Source: an uncultured Saprospiraceae bacterium (GTDB lineage: Bacteria > Bacteroidota > Bacteroidia > Chitinophagales > Saprospiraceae). From it: 64,000 nt of DNA. This document shows, one piece after another, positions 1-7,413 of this stretch. Below the pieces are notes generated by a model. It saw only the letters and a program-made list of their open reading frames with translations, ran no database searches and was not told where the DNA came from. Every line of letters starts with the position of its first letter. Position 1 is the stretch's first letter. The DNA is taken from positions 62,001 to 126,000 of the forward strand of contig CALGAW010000015.1 of assembly GCA_937959115.1 (NCBI GenBank), in the 5' to 3' direction. A program made the translations under genes and the position numbers.

Positions 1-154
1 TCAACGCTATACCAAACAAACTCCCAAAGATTGTAAGAAACAATTTTGACCGAGAATATCTGTATGATTTGATCTCTTTAAAGGAGTCATCATTCATTAT
101 AATGATTCGGAAATTTTCAGTCCGATTCGATTTAGATGCATTTTCATCTAACAT
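1..154 (-). CDS. M23-family peptidase, N-terminal fragment (gene runs off the left edge)
   Basis: An open frame begins at the ATG at 152-154 on the minus strand and stays open for 51 codons to the window edge. The visible part has a short polar head, then FRIIIMNDDSFKE, a basic stretch and a hydrophobic run (LFLTIFGSLFGIAL). This pattern, a basic (R/K)-hydrophobic-NDD(T/S)F-E motif just before the first membrane helix, is what I recall at the start of Bacteroidota M23 (LytM-type) envelope peptidases, which cleave peptidoglycan peptide bridges. The catalytic domain is outside the window, so the family call rests on the N-terminus alone. It is divergent from the porW-like gene with about 105 bases between them. 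It could be another single-pass envelope protein. Confidence 0.5.
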   Translation of the reverse strand, partial: MLDENASKSNRTENFRIIIMNDDSFKEIKSYRYSRSKLFLTIFGSLFGIAL

Positions 155-156
155 TA

Positions 157-188
157 TTGAATTTTTATGGAAAAATAAAATAATTTTG
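157..188 (+). promoter_or_regulatory. possible promoter for the porW/sprE-like gene
   Basis: TAATTTTG at 181-188 fits the Bacteroidota -7 consensus TAnnTTTG. Upstream there is only a TTG at 157-159 with 21 bases between, so the -33 element is weak. Transcription would begin near 194, leaving a leader of about 65 bases. The call is tentative because the region is very AT-rich. Confidence 0.3.
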
Positions 189-259
189 CAACGGTTCCAG
201 TTATAACATCGTACTTATATTATATTAGGGACGCAAATTATTAATTTAAATTAATAAAA

Positions 260-2962
260 TTGAAAAATATACATTTACTACTGCTTCTAATTTTAGCTTC
301 TTTGTTTGTTGGTTGTACTGCCACAAAAAAGAAATCAGAAGAAGATGTGAGAGGATTAAAAAAATCCATGCACGATCTGAATGCCAGATTTAATGGTTAT
401 CATAATGCAAAAGTAATACTTACCGAGAGCTTTGCCAACTTATCTAGACAACATCAGGATAACTATAATCAAATTTTAACGCTTTATAGAGAATCTGCAG
501 TTGAAGATGCTTCAGCAGTATCGGGGCAACTAGATGAAGCGATTAAAAAATCTTCCATTGTAATTTCTCTTCATAGAGTCAGTAAATGGACAGATAATGC
601 TTATATGGTTATTGGGCAATCTCAGTATTTGAAGCAAGAGTACGATAAAGCCGCTGAAACCTTTATGTATGTTATTTCTGAATGGGACCCACAAAACATT
701 TATGATAAGGAATATAAGCGACTAAAGCGGAAAAAGAAAAAGAAGAAAAAGGTAAAACGTCTTAAGGGGGAAGCCTTACTAGAAGAACTTGCCAAAAAGA
801 AATATCACAGAACAGAGCGGAAAGATGCAATGATCTGGCTTGCTCGTGCAAAAGTAGATCAAGGATATCATGAAGACGCTCAAATTCTAATTGATAAACT
901 GCTAAAAGACGAATCCCTTAAAAAAAGACAACGTGTTCAGTTATCTTCAATAGATGCTTATAACGCACTCAAGCAAGGAGAATATGCTAAATCAGTTGAA
1001 CCACTGAAACAAGCAATCGCTATCACTAAGCGCAAAAAACAGAAAAATAGATATGTCTACATCTTAGCTCAGATCTACCAATTGCAAGGCATGGAAAAGG
1101 AAGCAGCTATCGCCTACAAGCAAGTCCTTAAAATGAGACCGGAATACCCGATGGAGTTCCGTACTAGACTGAATATGATCGTAAATGAATGGGCAAGCGG
1201 AAAGTCAAGCTCCAAACCAGCGCTCAATTCACTGAATAGAATGACCAAGGATATTAAGAACGAAGAATACCAGGATCAGATCTATTTTGCAATGGCTAAT
1301 ATTGCGCTAAAAGACAAACAAACGGATGAAGCGATTAGCTTTTTAAAGCAATCATTGAAGTTTAACACGAATAATAAGCCACAAAAAGCAGAATCATATC
1401 TAAAACTTGCAGAGATTTATTTTGATCAAGAAGAATTTGTAAGTTCTAAGAATTATTATGATTCTACTAAGCAAGTACTTGCAACAAATGATTCAAGATA
1501 TGAAGTCGTAAATGAATATGCGACAAATCTTACGGACATCGCAGCTGCTATTGAAACAATAGAAAAGAACGATAGCCTACTGCGAATCAAAGACATGAGT
1601 GCTGATGATCGAATTGCGCTTGCAAAGAAGATTAAGAAAGAACAGTCTTTAGCCAAAGAATCTAAAGAAAGTAGCAAATCCGAAGGGTTTACCAGAACAT
1701 CCACTGCACCAGGTGCACCAAAGCAATCAACATTCTTCGCTTACAACGAAAATCTACTCAAAAAAGGAAAAAGAGACTTCGAAAGAGCTTGGGGAACAAG
1801 AAAGCTTGAGGATAATTGGAGACGATCTATTAAGGCATCAGGTACAGAGGAGACCGTCGATAATTCCGTTGAAGAAACAGCCGCTGAGGTCATTGTGACG
1901 ACAGAGGAAGTAAATGAAATATTTAAAGACGTGCCTGAGTCAGAAGAAGACCTAGAAAAACTGCACAGTGAAAACATCGAATCATTGTATGCACTCGGTG
2001 AACTATACAGAGAACGCTTGAAAAATAACAAGAAATCAATCGAATCTTACGAGGAACTGTTGTCAAGGTATCCGAATAATAAGTATGATGTAGAAGCGAT
2101 GTATTCCCTTTATCTGTTGTATTCTGAAGAAGGAAATTCTGCACTCGCAAACTCATATAAAGATAAAGTGCTTAAAGGATATCCAAATTCTAGACATGCC
2201 AAAATGATCCTCAACCCAGATGCTGCATCAGAAATTGAGGTAGCAGACAAAGAGGTCTCTGAGTATTATAATCAATCCTTTGCTCTATACAAAAGTGGAG
2301 GGTTTCAGGACGCCATTACTAAAATAAACGCTGCGGATAAAGTGCTTGGTGATGCAAATAACATAAGGCCAAAATTCGCGCTGTTGTTGGCATTGTGCAC
2401 AGGGTCAGTGCAGGGCAAGGAAGACTATGTCAATGCTCTAAACCTTGTCGTAAAAGACTATCCTGATACAGACGAGGCACGGAAAGCAAATGAGTTTTTA
2501 GCAATCTTGGGTGGCGCTTCTGGTACGCTAGCAACAGCACCAGGAGAGGCAAAGAAACCTTATGAGGGAAGAGACAAGTCTAGCTTGTTTAAAGATAGCG
2601 AGAAGGATCAGCACTATGTCATTGTAGTGCTAAGTAGTGACAAAATTAAAATAGAAAAGGTAAAAGCTGCAATTTCTGATTACAATAAAAAGTATAATAG
2701 CTTGGAAAGCTTTAAAATTTCAACATTGACACTTGAAATTGATCCATATATCATGATCATCCGACGGTTTCACAATGGAGAAGGAGCCTTTAAGTATGCG
2801 AATATGGCGAATTCTAAACAAGGAGAATTTTTGAAAAACTTGGATCCTGAAGCGGAGATTTACCCATTATCTCAAACAAACTACAAAACTGTTTTGAGAA
2901 TGAGAGAGATCATGCCTTACCTAAAATATTGCAAACGAACCTATACTTACTCTTCAGAGTAA
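260..2962 (+). CDS. porW: PorW/SprE-like TPR lipoprotein of the type IX secretion system
   Basis: This is a 900-residue lipoprotein with a signal peptide ending in a lipobox (LFVGC, Cys at about residue 19), followed by TPR-like helical repeats across residues 60-450 and again 560-760. In Flavobacterium and Porphyromonas, SprE/PorW is an outer-membrane-anchored lipoprotein needed for T9SS secretion and gliding; length, lipobox, TPR content and Bacteroidota context fit. The start is TTG at 260, the only one that keeps the Lys-Asn head before the hydrophobic core. A poly-lysine stretch lies at residues 153-171 (716-772). The last 100 residues (YVIVVLSSDKIKIEKV onward) resemble the compact domain ending other T9SS lipoproteins. 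The gene is divergent from the M23-like gene and followed by rpsU. It could be another TPR lipoprotein, but I think PorW/SprE is most likely. Confidence 0.75.
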   Translation: MKNIHLLLLLILASLFVGCTATKKKSEEDVRGLKKSMHDLNARFNGYHNAKVILTESFANLSRQHQDNYNQILTLYRESAVEDASAVSGQLDEAIKKSSIVISLHRVSKWTDNAYMVIGQSQYLKQEYDKAAETFMYVISEWDPQNIYDKEYKRLKRKKKKKKKVKRLKGEALLEELAKKKYHRTERKDAMIWLARAKVDQGYHEDAQILIDKLLKDESLKKRQRVQLSSIDAYNALKQGEYAKSVEPLKQAIAITKRKKQKNRYVYILAQIYQLQGMEKEAAIAYKQVLKMRPEYPMEFRTRLNMIVNEWASGKSSSKPALNSLNRMTKDIKNEEYQDQIYFAMANIALKDKQTDEAISFLKQSLKFNTNNKPQKAESYLKLAEIYFDQEEFVSSKNYYDSTKQVLATNDSRYEVVNEYATNLTDIAAAIETIEKNDSLLRIKDMSADDRIALAKKIKKEQSLAKESKESSKSEGFTRTSTAPGAPKQSTFFAYNENLLKKGKRDFERAWGTRKLEDNWRRSIKASGTEETVDNSVEETAAEVIVTTEEVNEIFKDVPESEEDLEKLHSENIESLYALGELYRERLKNNKKSIESYEELLSRYPNNKYDVEAMYSLYLLYSEEGNSALANSYKDKVLKGYPNSRHAKMILNPDAASEIEVADKEVSEYYNQSFALYKSGGFQDAITKINAADKVLGDANNIRPKFALLLALCTGSVQGKEDYVNALNLVVKDYPDTDEARKANEFLAILGGASGTLATAPGEAKKPYEGRDKSSLFKDSEKDQHYVIVVLSSDKIKIEKVKAAISDYNKKYNSLESFKISTLTLEIDPYIMIIRRFHNGEGAFKYANMANSKQGEFLKNLDPEAEIYPLSQTNYKTVLRMREIMPYLKYCKRTYTYSSE

Positions 2963-3015
2963 AGTGCTGACATTTAAATAGGGTTTAAAATACTTCACAA
3001 AATCTCTTTGCATAT

Positions 3016-3046
3016 TTTGTAAATTATTGGAATTCCATTACCTTTG
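3016..3046 (+). promoter_or_regulatory. Bacteroidota housekeeping promoter of rpsU
   Basis: TTTG at 3016-3019, exactly 19 bases, then TACCTTTG at 3039-3046: a full match to the Bacteroidota sigma-A consensus TTTG-N19-TAnnTTTG. Transcription would start near 3052, leaving a leader of about 28 bases before the rpsU ATG at 3080. It probably serves rpsU, xerC and hpf together. Confidence 0.75.
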
Positions 3047-3079
3047 TCATCCAAAATTAAAATGAGTTAAAAGAGAAAT

Positions 3080-3262
3080 ATGCTTATAATAAACGTAAAA
3101 GACAGCGATTCTATTGATAAAGCGCTGAAAAAGTACAAAAGAAAATTCAATCAAACAGGTACGTTAAAAGAACTACGTCGTAGAAAAGCCTTCACTAAGC
3201 CTTCTGTTAAAAGAAGACACGAAAGACTGAAAGCTGCTTACCGTTTAGAAAAATACGGATAG
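3080..3262 (+). CDS. rpsU: 30S ribosomal protein bS21
   Basis: This 60-residue, very basic protein starts MLIINVKDSDSIDKALKKYKRK and continues with ELRRRKAFTKPSVKRR. That is the bS21 pattern: a short N-terminal strand with the D/E-S-I-D-A-LKR-KK motif, then a basic helix carrying the RRR-F-KPS-R segment. It binds 16S rRNA near the anti-Shine-Dalgarno end of the small subunit. Length is normal for Bacteroidota (about 64). It is preceded by a strong promoter and followed within 100 bases by a xerC/D gene and hpf; I recall rpsU-xer-hpf as a conserved Bacteroidota order. Confidence 0.95.
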   Translation: MLIINVKDSDSIDKALKKYKRKFNQTGTLKELRRRKAFTKPSVKRRHERLKAAYRLEKYG

Positions 3263-3342
3263 AAATAATATCTCCTCCTACGCTTGATCTTTAACATCAA
3301 ATTACTTATTTTGACAGTAAATTGTTGTTAGCACAAAAGCGT

Positions 3343-4230
3343 ATGACCCGTATCTCATTCCTGAATTACCTTCAATTCGAAAGAAGGTATTCTCCTCATA
3401 CTATATTAGCGTATGAAACTGATCTTAAACAGTTTTCCGTTTACTTGGAAGCTGTTTATGGCGTTGAAGACAGCATCAAAACAGAGTTCTTCCATGTTCG
3501 GTCATGGATTGTAGAACTAATGAGCCAAAACGTTTCCGCCAGATCCATCAATCGGAAATTATCCACATTAAAATCATACTTCAAGTACCTGCAATTGAGA
3601 GAACTCATTGATGTGAGTCCTATGCAGAAAGTGATTGCCCCAAAACCAGGGAAAAAGCTTCCCGTTTTTCTCAATAGTAAGCAAACAGACTTCTTAGCAG
3701 ATCAAATTGAATTTGAAGACAGCTTTGAGGGCAAACGTGATCAGCTGATCCTAGAAGTTTTTTATGCTACTGGGATGCGTCGAGCGGAACTGATCAATCT
3801 CAAATTATCTGATATCGATTTTAAAGCCAATCGACTTACGGTATTAGGAAAAGGAAACAAAGAACGAATTATTCCATTTGGAGAACCATTGAAAAGAACA
3901 ATATTTTCTTATATTGAGCAAAGGAAATCAAGTTTTCCCAACAACACGACAAATAACTTGTTGTTAACCAATAAGGGAGAACCCGTTTATCCCAAATTAG
4001 TGTACAATACCGTAAAGAAATATTTATCACAGGTTACAACGCTTGAAAAAAGAAGTCCTCACGTATTGAGGCATACCTTTGCTACTCACTTGATGGATAA
4101 AGGAGCAGATTTGAATGCAGTGAAAGAATTATTAGGCCATTCCAGCCTGGCTGCTACTCAGGTATATACACACAATTCTATTGAAAAACTTAAGAGCGCT
4201 TATAAACAAGCGCATCCTAAAGCGAAATAA
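3343..4230 (+). CDS. xerC: tyrosine recombinase XerC/XerD family
   Basis: This is a 295-residue site-specific recombinase; XerC and XerD together resolve chromosome dimers at dif sites. An N-terminal SAM-like core-binding domain (about 1-95) is followed by the catalytic domain. The full set of active-site residues is visible: Arg146 in TGMRRAE, Lys170 in GKGNKER, His240 and Arg243 in SPHVLRHTF, His266 in LGHSS and the nucleophile Tyr275 in QVYTH. I chose the ATG at 3343; a TTG at 3322 would add seven residues. Its place between rpsU and hpf points to the housekeeping chromosomal enzyme, not a mobile-element integrase. XerC versus XerD cannot be settled from the sequence alone. Confidence 0.88.
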   Translation: MTRISFLNYLQFERRYSPHTILAYETDLKQFSVYLEAVYGVEDSIKTEFFHVRSWIVELMSQNVSARSINRKLSTLKSYFKYLQLRELIDVSPMQKVIAPKPGKKLPVFLNSKQTDFLADQIEFEDSFEGKRDQLILEVFYATGMRRAELINLKLSDIDFKANRLTVLGKGNKERIIPFGEPLKRTIFSYIEQRKSSFPNNTTNNLLLTNKGEPVYPKLVYNTVKKYLSQVTTLEKRSPHVLRHTFATHLMDKGADLNAVKELLGHSSLAATQVYTHNSIEKLKSAYKQAHPKAK

Positions 4231-4260
4231 ATTTTACTTAACATTTTAAATATTATGCTT

Positions 4261-4557
4261 ATGAAAGTCCACACACAGTCAGTTCACTTTGATGCAGATG
4301 CGAAGTTGCTGGATTTCATTGACAAGAAAGTAGGAAAACTTCAAACCTATTTCGACCGTATTATCCGAGCAGATGTCTCTTTGAAACTGGAGAAGACAGG
4401 ACAAGTTCAAGACAAGGTCGCAGAAGTAAAGCTTCATGTCCCTGGTTCTGTACTAATTGCGAAGGAAACCTCTAAAACATTCGAAGCGTCTATAGATCAC
4501 TCTGTAGCAGCATTGAAGCGACAATTAATCAAACAAAAAGAAAAAAGATCTAACTAA
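4261..4557 (+). CDS. hpf: ribosome hibernation-promoting factor, short form (HPF/RaiA family)
   Basis: This is a 98-residue protein with the beta-alpha-beta-beta-beta-alpha pattern of HPF/YfiA: KVHTQSVHFDADAKLLDFIDKKVGKL, then a strand with DVSLKLEK, then KVAEVKLHVPG and a C-terminal basic helix ending KRQLIKQKEK. The family binds the 30S decoding region in stationary phase and stops translation. The length matches the short form without the dimerisation tail. ATG at 4261 is preferred; another in-frame ATG lies at 4255. It follows xerC by 30 bases, probably in one transcript from the rpsU promoter. A long inverted repeat ends the unit. Confidence 0.88.
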   Translation: MKVHTQSVHFDADAKLLDFIDKKVGKLQTYFDRIIRADVSLKLEKTGQVQDKVAEVKLHVPGSVLIAKETSKTFEASIDHSVAALKRQLIKQKEKRSN

Positions 4558-4586
4558 GAGACTAGTACTTTTTAAAAAAGTACCTA

Positions 4587-4636
4587 AAATCAAAAGAGGC
4601 TGTCTGGTAATATTACTAGACAGCCTCTTTTGATTT
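4587..4636. terminator. bidirectional terminator between hpf and the YceI gene
   Basis: A 19-base perfect inverted repeat (4587-4605 and 4618-4636; core AGGCTGTCT/AGACAGCCT) flanks a 12-base centre that is itself self-complementary apart from one G-T pair, so almost the whole 50 bases can fold. The arms start with AAATCAAAA and end with TTTTGATTT, giving U-rich tails on both strands. It sits between the convergent hpf and YceI genes. A second AT-rich palindrome lies just upstream at 4565-4583. Confidence 0.88.
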
Positions 4637-4650
4637 AAACCCCTTATCTA

Positions 4651-5286
4651 CTACATTGGTAAGGCAGTGTGGAACGTAACTCTAACCTCATTTGCAAGGT
4701 CTGTATTATCTTCACCAATTTTGAAAATAGAACGATCTACAATTGCTTCACCAGATACAACTAAAGGGTTTTTATTGACAATTTGAAATTGCGCATCTAC
4801 AACTTGCTCAAAACCTCTCATTGATAACATTAGTTCTGCATGTCCTTCGCTTTCGCCATGGACATGAACATTTCTAAATTCTATTGTAGCTGTTGTGTAC
4901 TTAGCAACATCAAAATAATCCCAAGCCTTTAAATGCTCCGTAAGTTTCTCACTTTTCTCCCAAATAGAAGTTAGGTCAACCAGAATTTTACCTTGCATGG
5001 ATTCAATGTTGTTTTCGTCCATAGCAAAATCTACAAATTCCCATTTCTTAAAGGTTCCCTCGGCACTGTATCTGTCATTTGCAGCAAAAAACTGAATTTC
5101 TCCTGGTGCTACCATTGGACGCTTAGGCGTTTCCGGCTTAGCTGGAGGAGGAGGTGGCGTTACTGGAGTTGCTGTTTTAGAAGGCGCTGCTGAAGTGGAA
5201 GACGTAGCAGAACCAACATTGGTTTTACTGCTACAGCCGAAGTAAAACATCGATCCAACCAAAAGCAGAATGGTAAAATATTTCAT
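4651..5286 (-). CDS. YceI-like lipoprotein
   Basis: This is a 211-residue lipoprotein. The start at 5286 gives a signal peptide with a lipobox ending at Cys18 (MFYFGC); an upstream start at 5319 would add 11 residues without helping the signal. A Ser/Thr/Pro-rich linker with PPPPP (about 22-55) leads to a YceI-type domain of about 150 residues. That family is an eight-stranded beta-barrel binding polyisoprenoid-like lipids; the typical pattern is visible as a strand pair around SAEGTFKKWEF, HLKAWDYFDVAKY and ATIEFRNV. The ligand is unknown here. TATATTTG (5327-5334 on the minus strand) fits the -7 promoter element. The gene converges on hpf with a shared terminator. Confidence 0.78.
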   Translation of the reverse strand: MKYFTILLLVGSMFYFGCSSKTNVGSATSSTSAAPSKTATPVTPPPPPAKPETPKRPMVAPGEIQFFAANDRYSAEGTFKKWEFVDFAMDENNIESMQGKILVDLTSIWEKSEKLTEHLKAWDYFDVAKYTTATIEFRNVHVHGESEGHAELMLSMRGFEQVVDAQFQIVNKNPLVVSGEAIVDRSIFKIGEDNTDLANEVRVTFHTALPM

Positions 5287-5326
5287 TATACGTGTTGTTA
5301 AGTTATTAATTAAATTCAATCGTGTT

Positions 5327-5334
5327 CAAATATA
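5327..5334 (-). promoter_or_regulatory. possible -7 element of the YceI lipoprotein gene
   Basis: The minus strand reads TATATTTG, matching TAnnTTTG, about 40 bases before the chosen start at 5286. No clear TTTG lies 19 bases further upstream, so only half of the promoter is convincing. Confidence 0.35.
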
Positions 5335-5513
5335 CAGACTTTCAAGATAAGTTTACTAGTAAACAGCTAGGAACAGCGTATTGTTCAGTTCTTTTTTTGC
5401 GGATAGTAAACAAAGTTTAACACAACAATCAACGTACCTAAACGATTATTTTTTATTAAATTGAAGTTCATCAGATCACCTGACGGATTGAGCAGTCAAC
5501 TAAACAAAAGATT

Positions 5514-5927
5514 ATGAGCAAGGAAATGAGACTACGAGCATTTATGGAGGAAGTATGGAATAAACAAAACAAAGAAGCTGTAGCCGATTATGTGTGTAAA
5601 GCGTATCAAATCTATCTGGATACTGGCGATAACTGGGAAGGACAAACCTTGGATCATCAAGCCTTCAAAGAAAGATTAGATTTTTCGTTTAACTCTTTTC
5701 CTGACATGAATTTTGAAATTAATTCTGCAATTGAAGAAGAAAATCATGTCGCCATCACTTGGGTATTAACTGGAACTAACCTAGGTAAAATTGGTGAATT
5801 TCCACCGACCAACAAGAAAATTAAGGTCAATGGGATGACGATTTATTTTTTTAAAGACAATTTAATTTCCGGTCACTCCCAAGTATTTGATCGAAGAACA
5901 GTAATGAGGCAGCTTGGCTTTGTTTAG
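5514..5927 (+). CDS. SnoaL-like / ester cyclase-like protein
   Basis: This is a 137-residue soluble protein of the NTF2/SnoaL fold. Evidence is the length, the opening helix with FMEEVWNKQN, the motif FNSFPDMNFEI and the sequence VAITWVLTGTNLGKIGEFPPTNKKI followed by the strand VNGMTIYFFKDNLI, the usual order in SnoaL-like ester cyclases and isomerase-like proteins. Most family members have no assigned substrate and I do not assign one. No signal peptide is visible. The gene stands alone between the YceI gene and the sigma-factor pair, with 30 bases to the convergent neighbour at 5958. Confidence 0.7.
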   Translation: MSKEMRLRAFMEEVWNKQNKEAVADYVCKAYQIYLDTGDNWEGQTLDHQAFKERLDFSFNSFPDMNFEINSAIEEENHVAITWVLTGTNLGKIGEFPPTNKKIKVNGMTIYFFKDNLISGHSQVFDRRTVMRQLGFV

Positions 5928-5957
5928 GCGATAGGTATTGTATGTAGCGGGCTCAAC

Positions 5958-6698
5958 CTAAAGTTGCTTCAAAACTTCAATCGCATTCTGTTTATAACGA
6001 CCTGGTTTTTTTGCTAGATCTTCTAGGAGCTGCTTAGCTTTTGTTGGCTTATTATTTTTAAGATTTGCCATTGCCAGATACCAAGAAGCCTGCATTCTAA
6101 AATTGTTTTGTTGATTGGCAACGGGAGTCAATAGAGTGATTGCTTTTTTATGATTATTCAATTCGAGGTGACAGATCCCTGAATAGAATGAGATTGCAGG
6201 AGTTGAGTCATTTGTGTTTAACTTATCGAATACTCCCAACGCTTTGTCATATTGTTTGAGCTCATAAAATTGTAAGCCATCTTCAAACGTACTTGTGGTC
6301 TGTTTTTCAGTCGATCTCGTTTTTGAATAGGTTTCGTAGGGTGCATAATATTCGGCGAACAATTGGTCAGGAGTGGATTTATTCATGCTATTGAAACCAA
6401 TAGCTAACAAACTGAGAACAGCTATAATCATTGCAGCATAAGGCAAATATCGTTTAATCTTTAAGATCTTTGGTTCTTTCTTTTTGAAATATTGATTTTC
6501 CACTGTTTGGACAGTATCGAATAGCTTATTCTTTTGTTGATCACCAAGAACAACTTCTATATTTTTCTGAAATTCAAATTCCTTTCGAAAAGTGTCATCG
6601 TTTTTGAGACGTTCCTCAAATTTTATTCTATCCCGATCATTTAGTCGTTCGGTTAGGTAATCTTCAATTAATTGTAAGATGGTAGCATCCATTATCAA
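5958..6698 (-). CDS. single-pass membrane TPR protein, probable anti-sigma partner
   Basis: This is a 246-residue protein in three parts: an acidic/basic helical cytoplasmic head (1-78) with LIEDYLTERL and KFEERLKND; one membrane helix at about 85-105 (LPYAAMIIAVLSLLAIGF); and a periplasmic tail with about three TPRs (FEDGLQFYELKQYDKALGVF, then SGICHLELNNHKKA, then WYLAMANLKNNKPTKAK). The head is what I recall in Bacteroidota anti-sigma-like partners lacking a zinc finger. Its start overlaps the end of the sigma gene by four bases (ATGA), implying translational coupling. Inference: it holds the sigma factor and senses something in the periplasm through the TPRs. No cysteine/histidine anti-sigma motif is seen, so binding is unproven. 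Confidence 0.68.
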   Translation of the reverse strand: MIMDATILQLIEDYLTERLNDRDRIKFEERLKNDDTFRKEFEFQKNIEVVLGDQQKNKLFDTVQTVENQYFKKKEPKILKIKRYLPYAAMIIAVLSLLAIGFNSMNKSTPDQLFAEYYAPYETYSKTRSTEKQTTSTFEDGLQFYELKQYDKALGVFDKLNTNDSTPAISFYSGICHLELNNHKKAITLLTPVANQQNNFRMQASWYLAMANLKNNKPTKAKQLLEDLAKKPGRYKQNAIEVLKQL

Positions 6699-7267
6699 TG
6701 TTTTAGCTGGTTGAATTTGGGATCTTTTCGAATTAGTTGGATCAATTTTTCTTTACACTTGTATTTTTTCTTTCTTGCGAAATTTTCCTCCTTGAAATTT
6801 AATAGCCGAGTAATATCCGCCATTGATTTTTTTTGAAAAAAGAGACTCAACAATTTTTTACAATTATCTCCAAGCAAGTCAAACTTGTTTTTGTATAATT
6901 TGTATTTTTTATGTTGTTCCAATTCAAATTCAAAGGAATCTTCAGTTGTTAATACCAAGTCGTCCTCAAATGTCACCACTTTTGTACGTTTTTTTAATCT
7001 TAGTTGCTTCAGCCAGCAATTTTTGCATATCGCAAACAAGTAGGTGCCAAACTTCACATTGAGCTGAAAGTCAGGGCTTTTTTGTTTTTCATAAAGAACG
7101 ATTAAGCCATCTTGAAAAATATCTTTCGCTTCCTCAATCGTACCACTATTACTCAAGATATATTTTTCGATAGCGGGATAAAAGTTACTATAGATCCTTA
7201 AAATTCCTTCTTCGCTTCCAGTCATTAAATGAATTAGAAATTCATCAACCTCCGTATGCTTTTCCAT
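6695..7267 (-). CDS. ECF-type RNA polymerase sigma factor
   Basis: This is a 190-residue sigma-70 family protein of ECF size. Region 2 is visible at residues 20-85 (YLSNSGTIEEAKDIFQDGLIVLYE, then FGTYLFAICKNCWLKQLRLKKR). Region 4 follows at about 125-180 (LGDNCKKLLSLFF, MADITRLLNF, ARKKKYKCKEKL), where the usual ARS/R of the helix-turn-helix appears as ARKKKYKCKEKL. ECF factors direct polymerase to a small regulon, usually including themselves. On the minus strand TAATTTTG (7272-7279) fits a -7 element only five bases before the ATG, which would give an almost leaderless mRNA. It is divergent from the M43 gene at 7414, so the 146-base gap may carry its target promoter. Confidence 0.83.
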   Translation of the reverse strand: MEKHTEVDEFLIHLMTGSEEGILRIYSNFYPAIEKYILSNSGTIEEAKDIFQDGLIVLYEKQKSPDFQLNVKFGTYLFAICKNCWLKQLRLKKRTKVVTFEDDLVLTTEDSFEFELEQHKKYKLYKNKFDLLGDNCKKLLSLFFQKKSMADITRLLNFKEENFARKKKYKCKEKLIQLIRKDPKFNQLKH

Positions 7268-7413
7268 AATCCAAAATTACAAAGTTTAACAAAGAAAGGG
7301 AATCCAATTATGGAAAACATTTTGATAAATCATTTTTTTGTAAAAAAGTGGGGACATTTTAATGGAAATGGTATTAAACGGAGAAAGATCATTGTTTCAC
7401 CCAAAATTGTACT

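Noticed and set aside
3343-4230. Phage or integrative-element integrase as the identity of the tyrosine recombinase
   Set aside because: The size, complete XerC/D pattern and the place between rpsU and hpf fit the housekeeping enzyme; no flanking repeats or att-like sites are seen.
4558-4650. tRNA genes expected after hpf
   Set aside because: The stretch is filled by two palindromes and a terminator; there is no acceptor-stem or T-loop (GGTTCGAAT-type) pattern.
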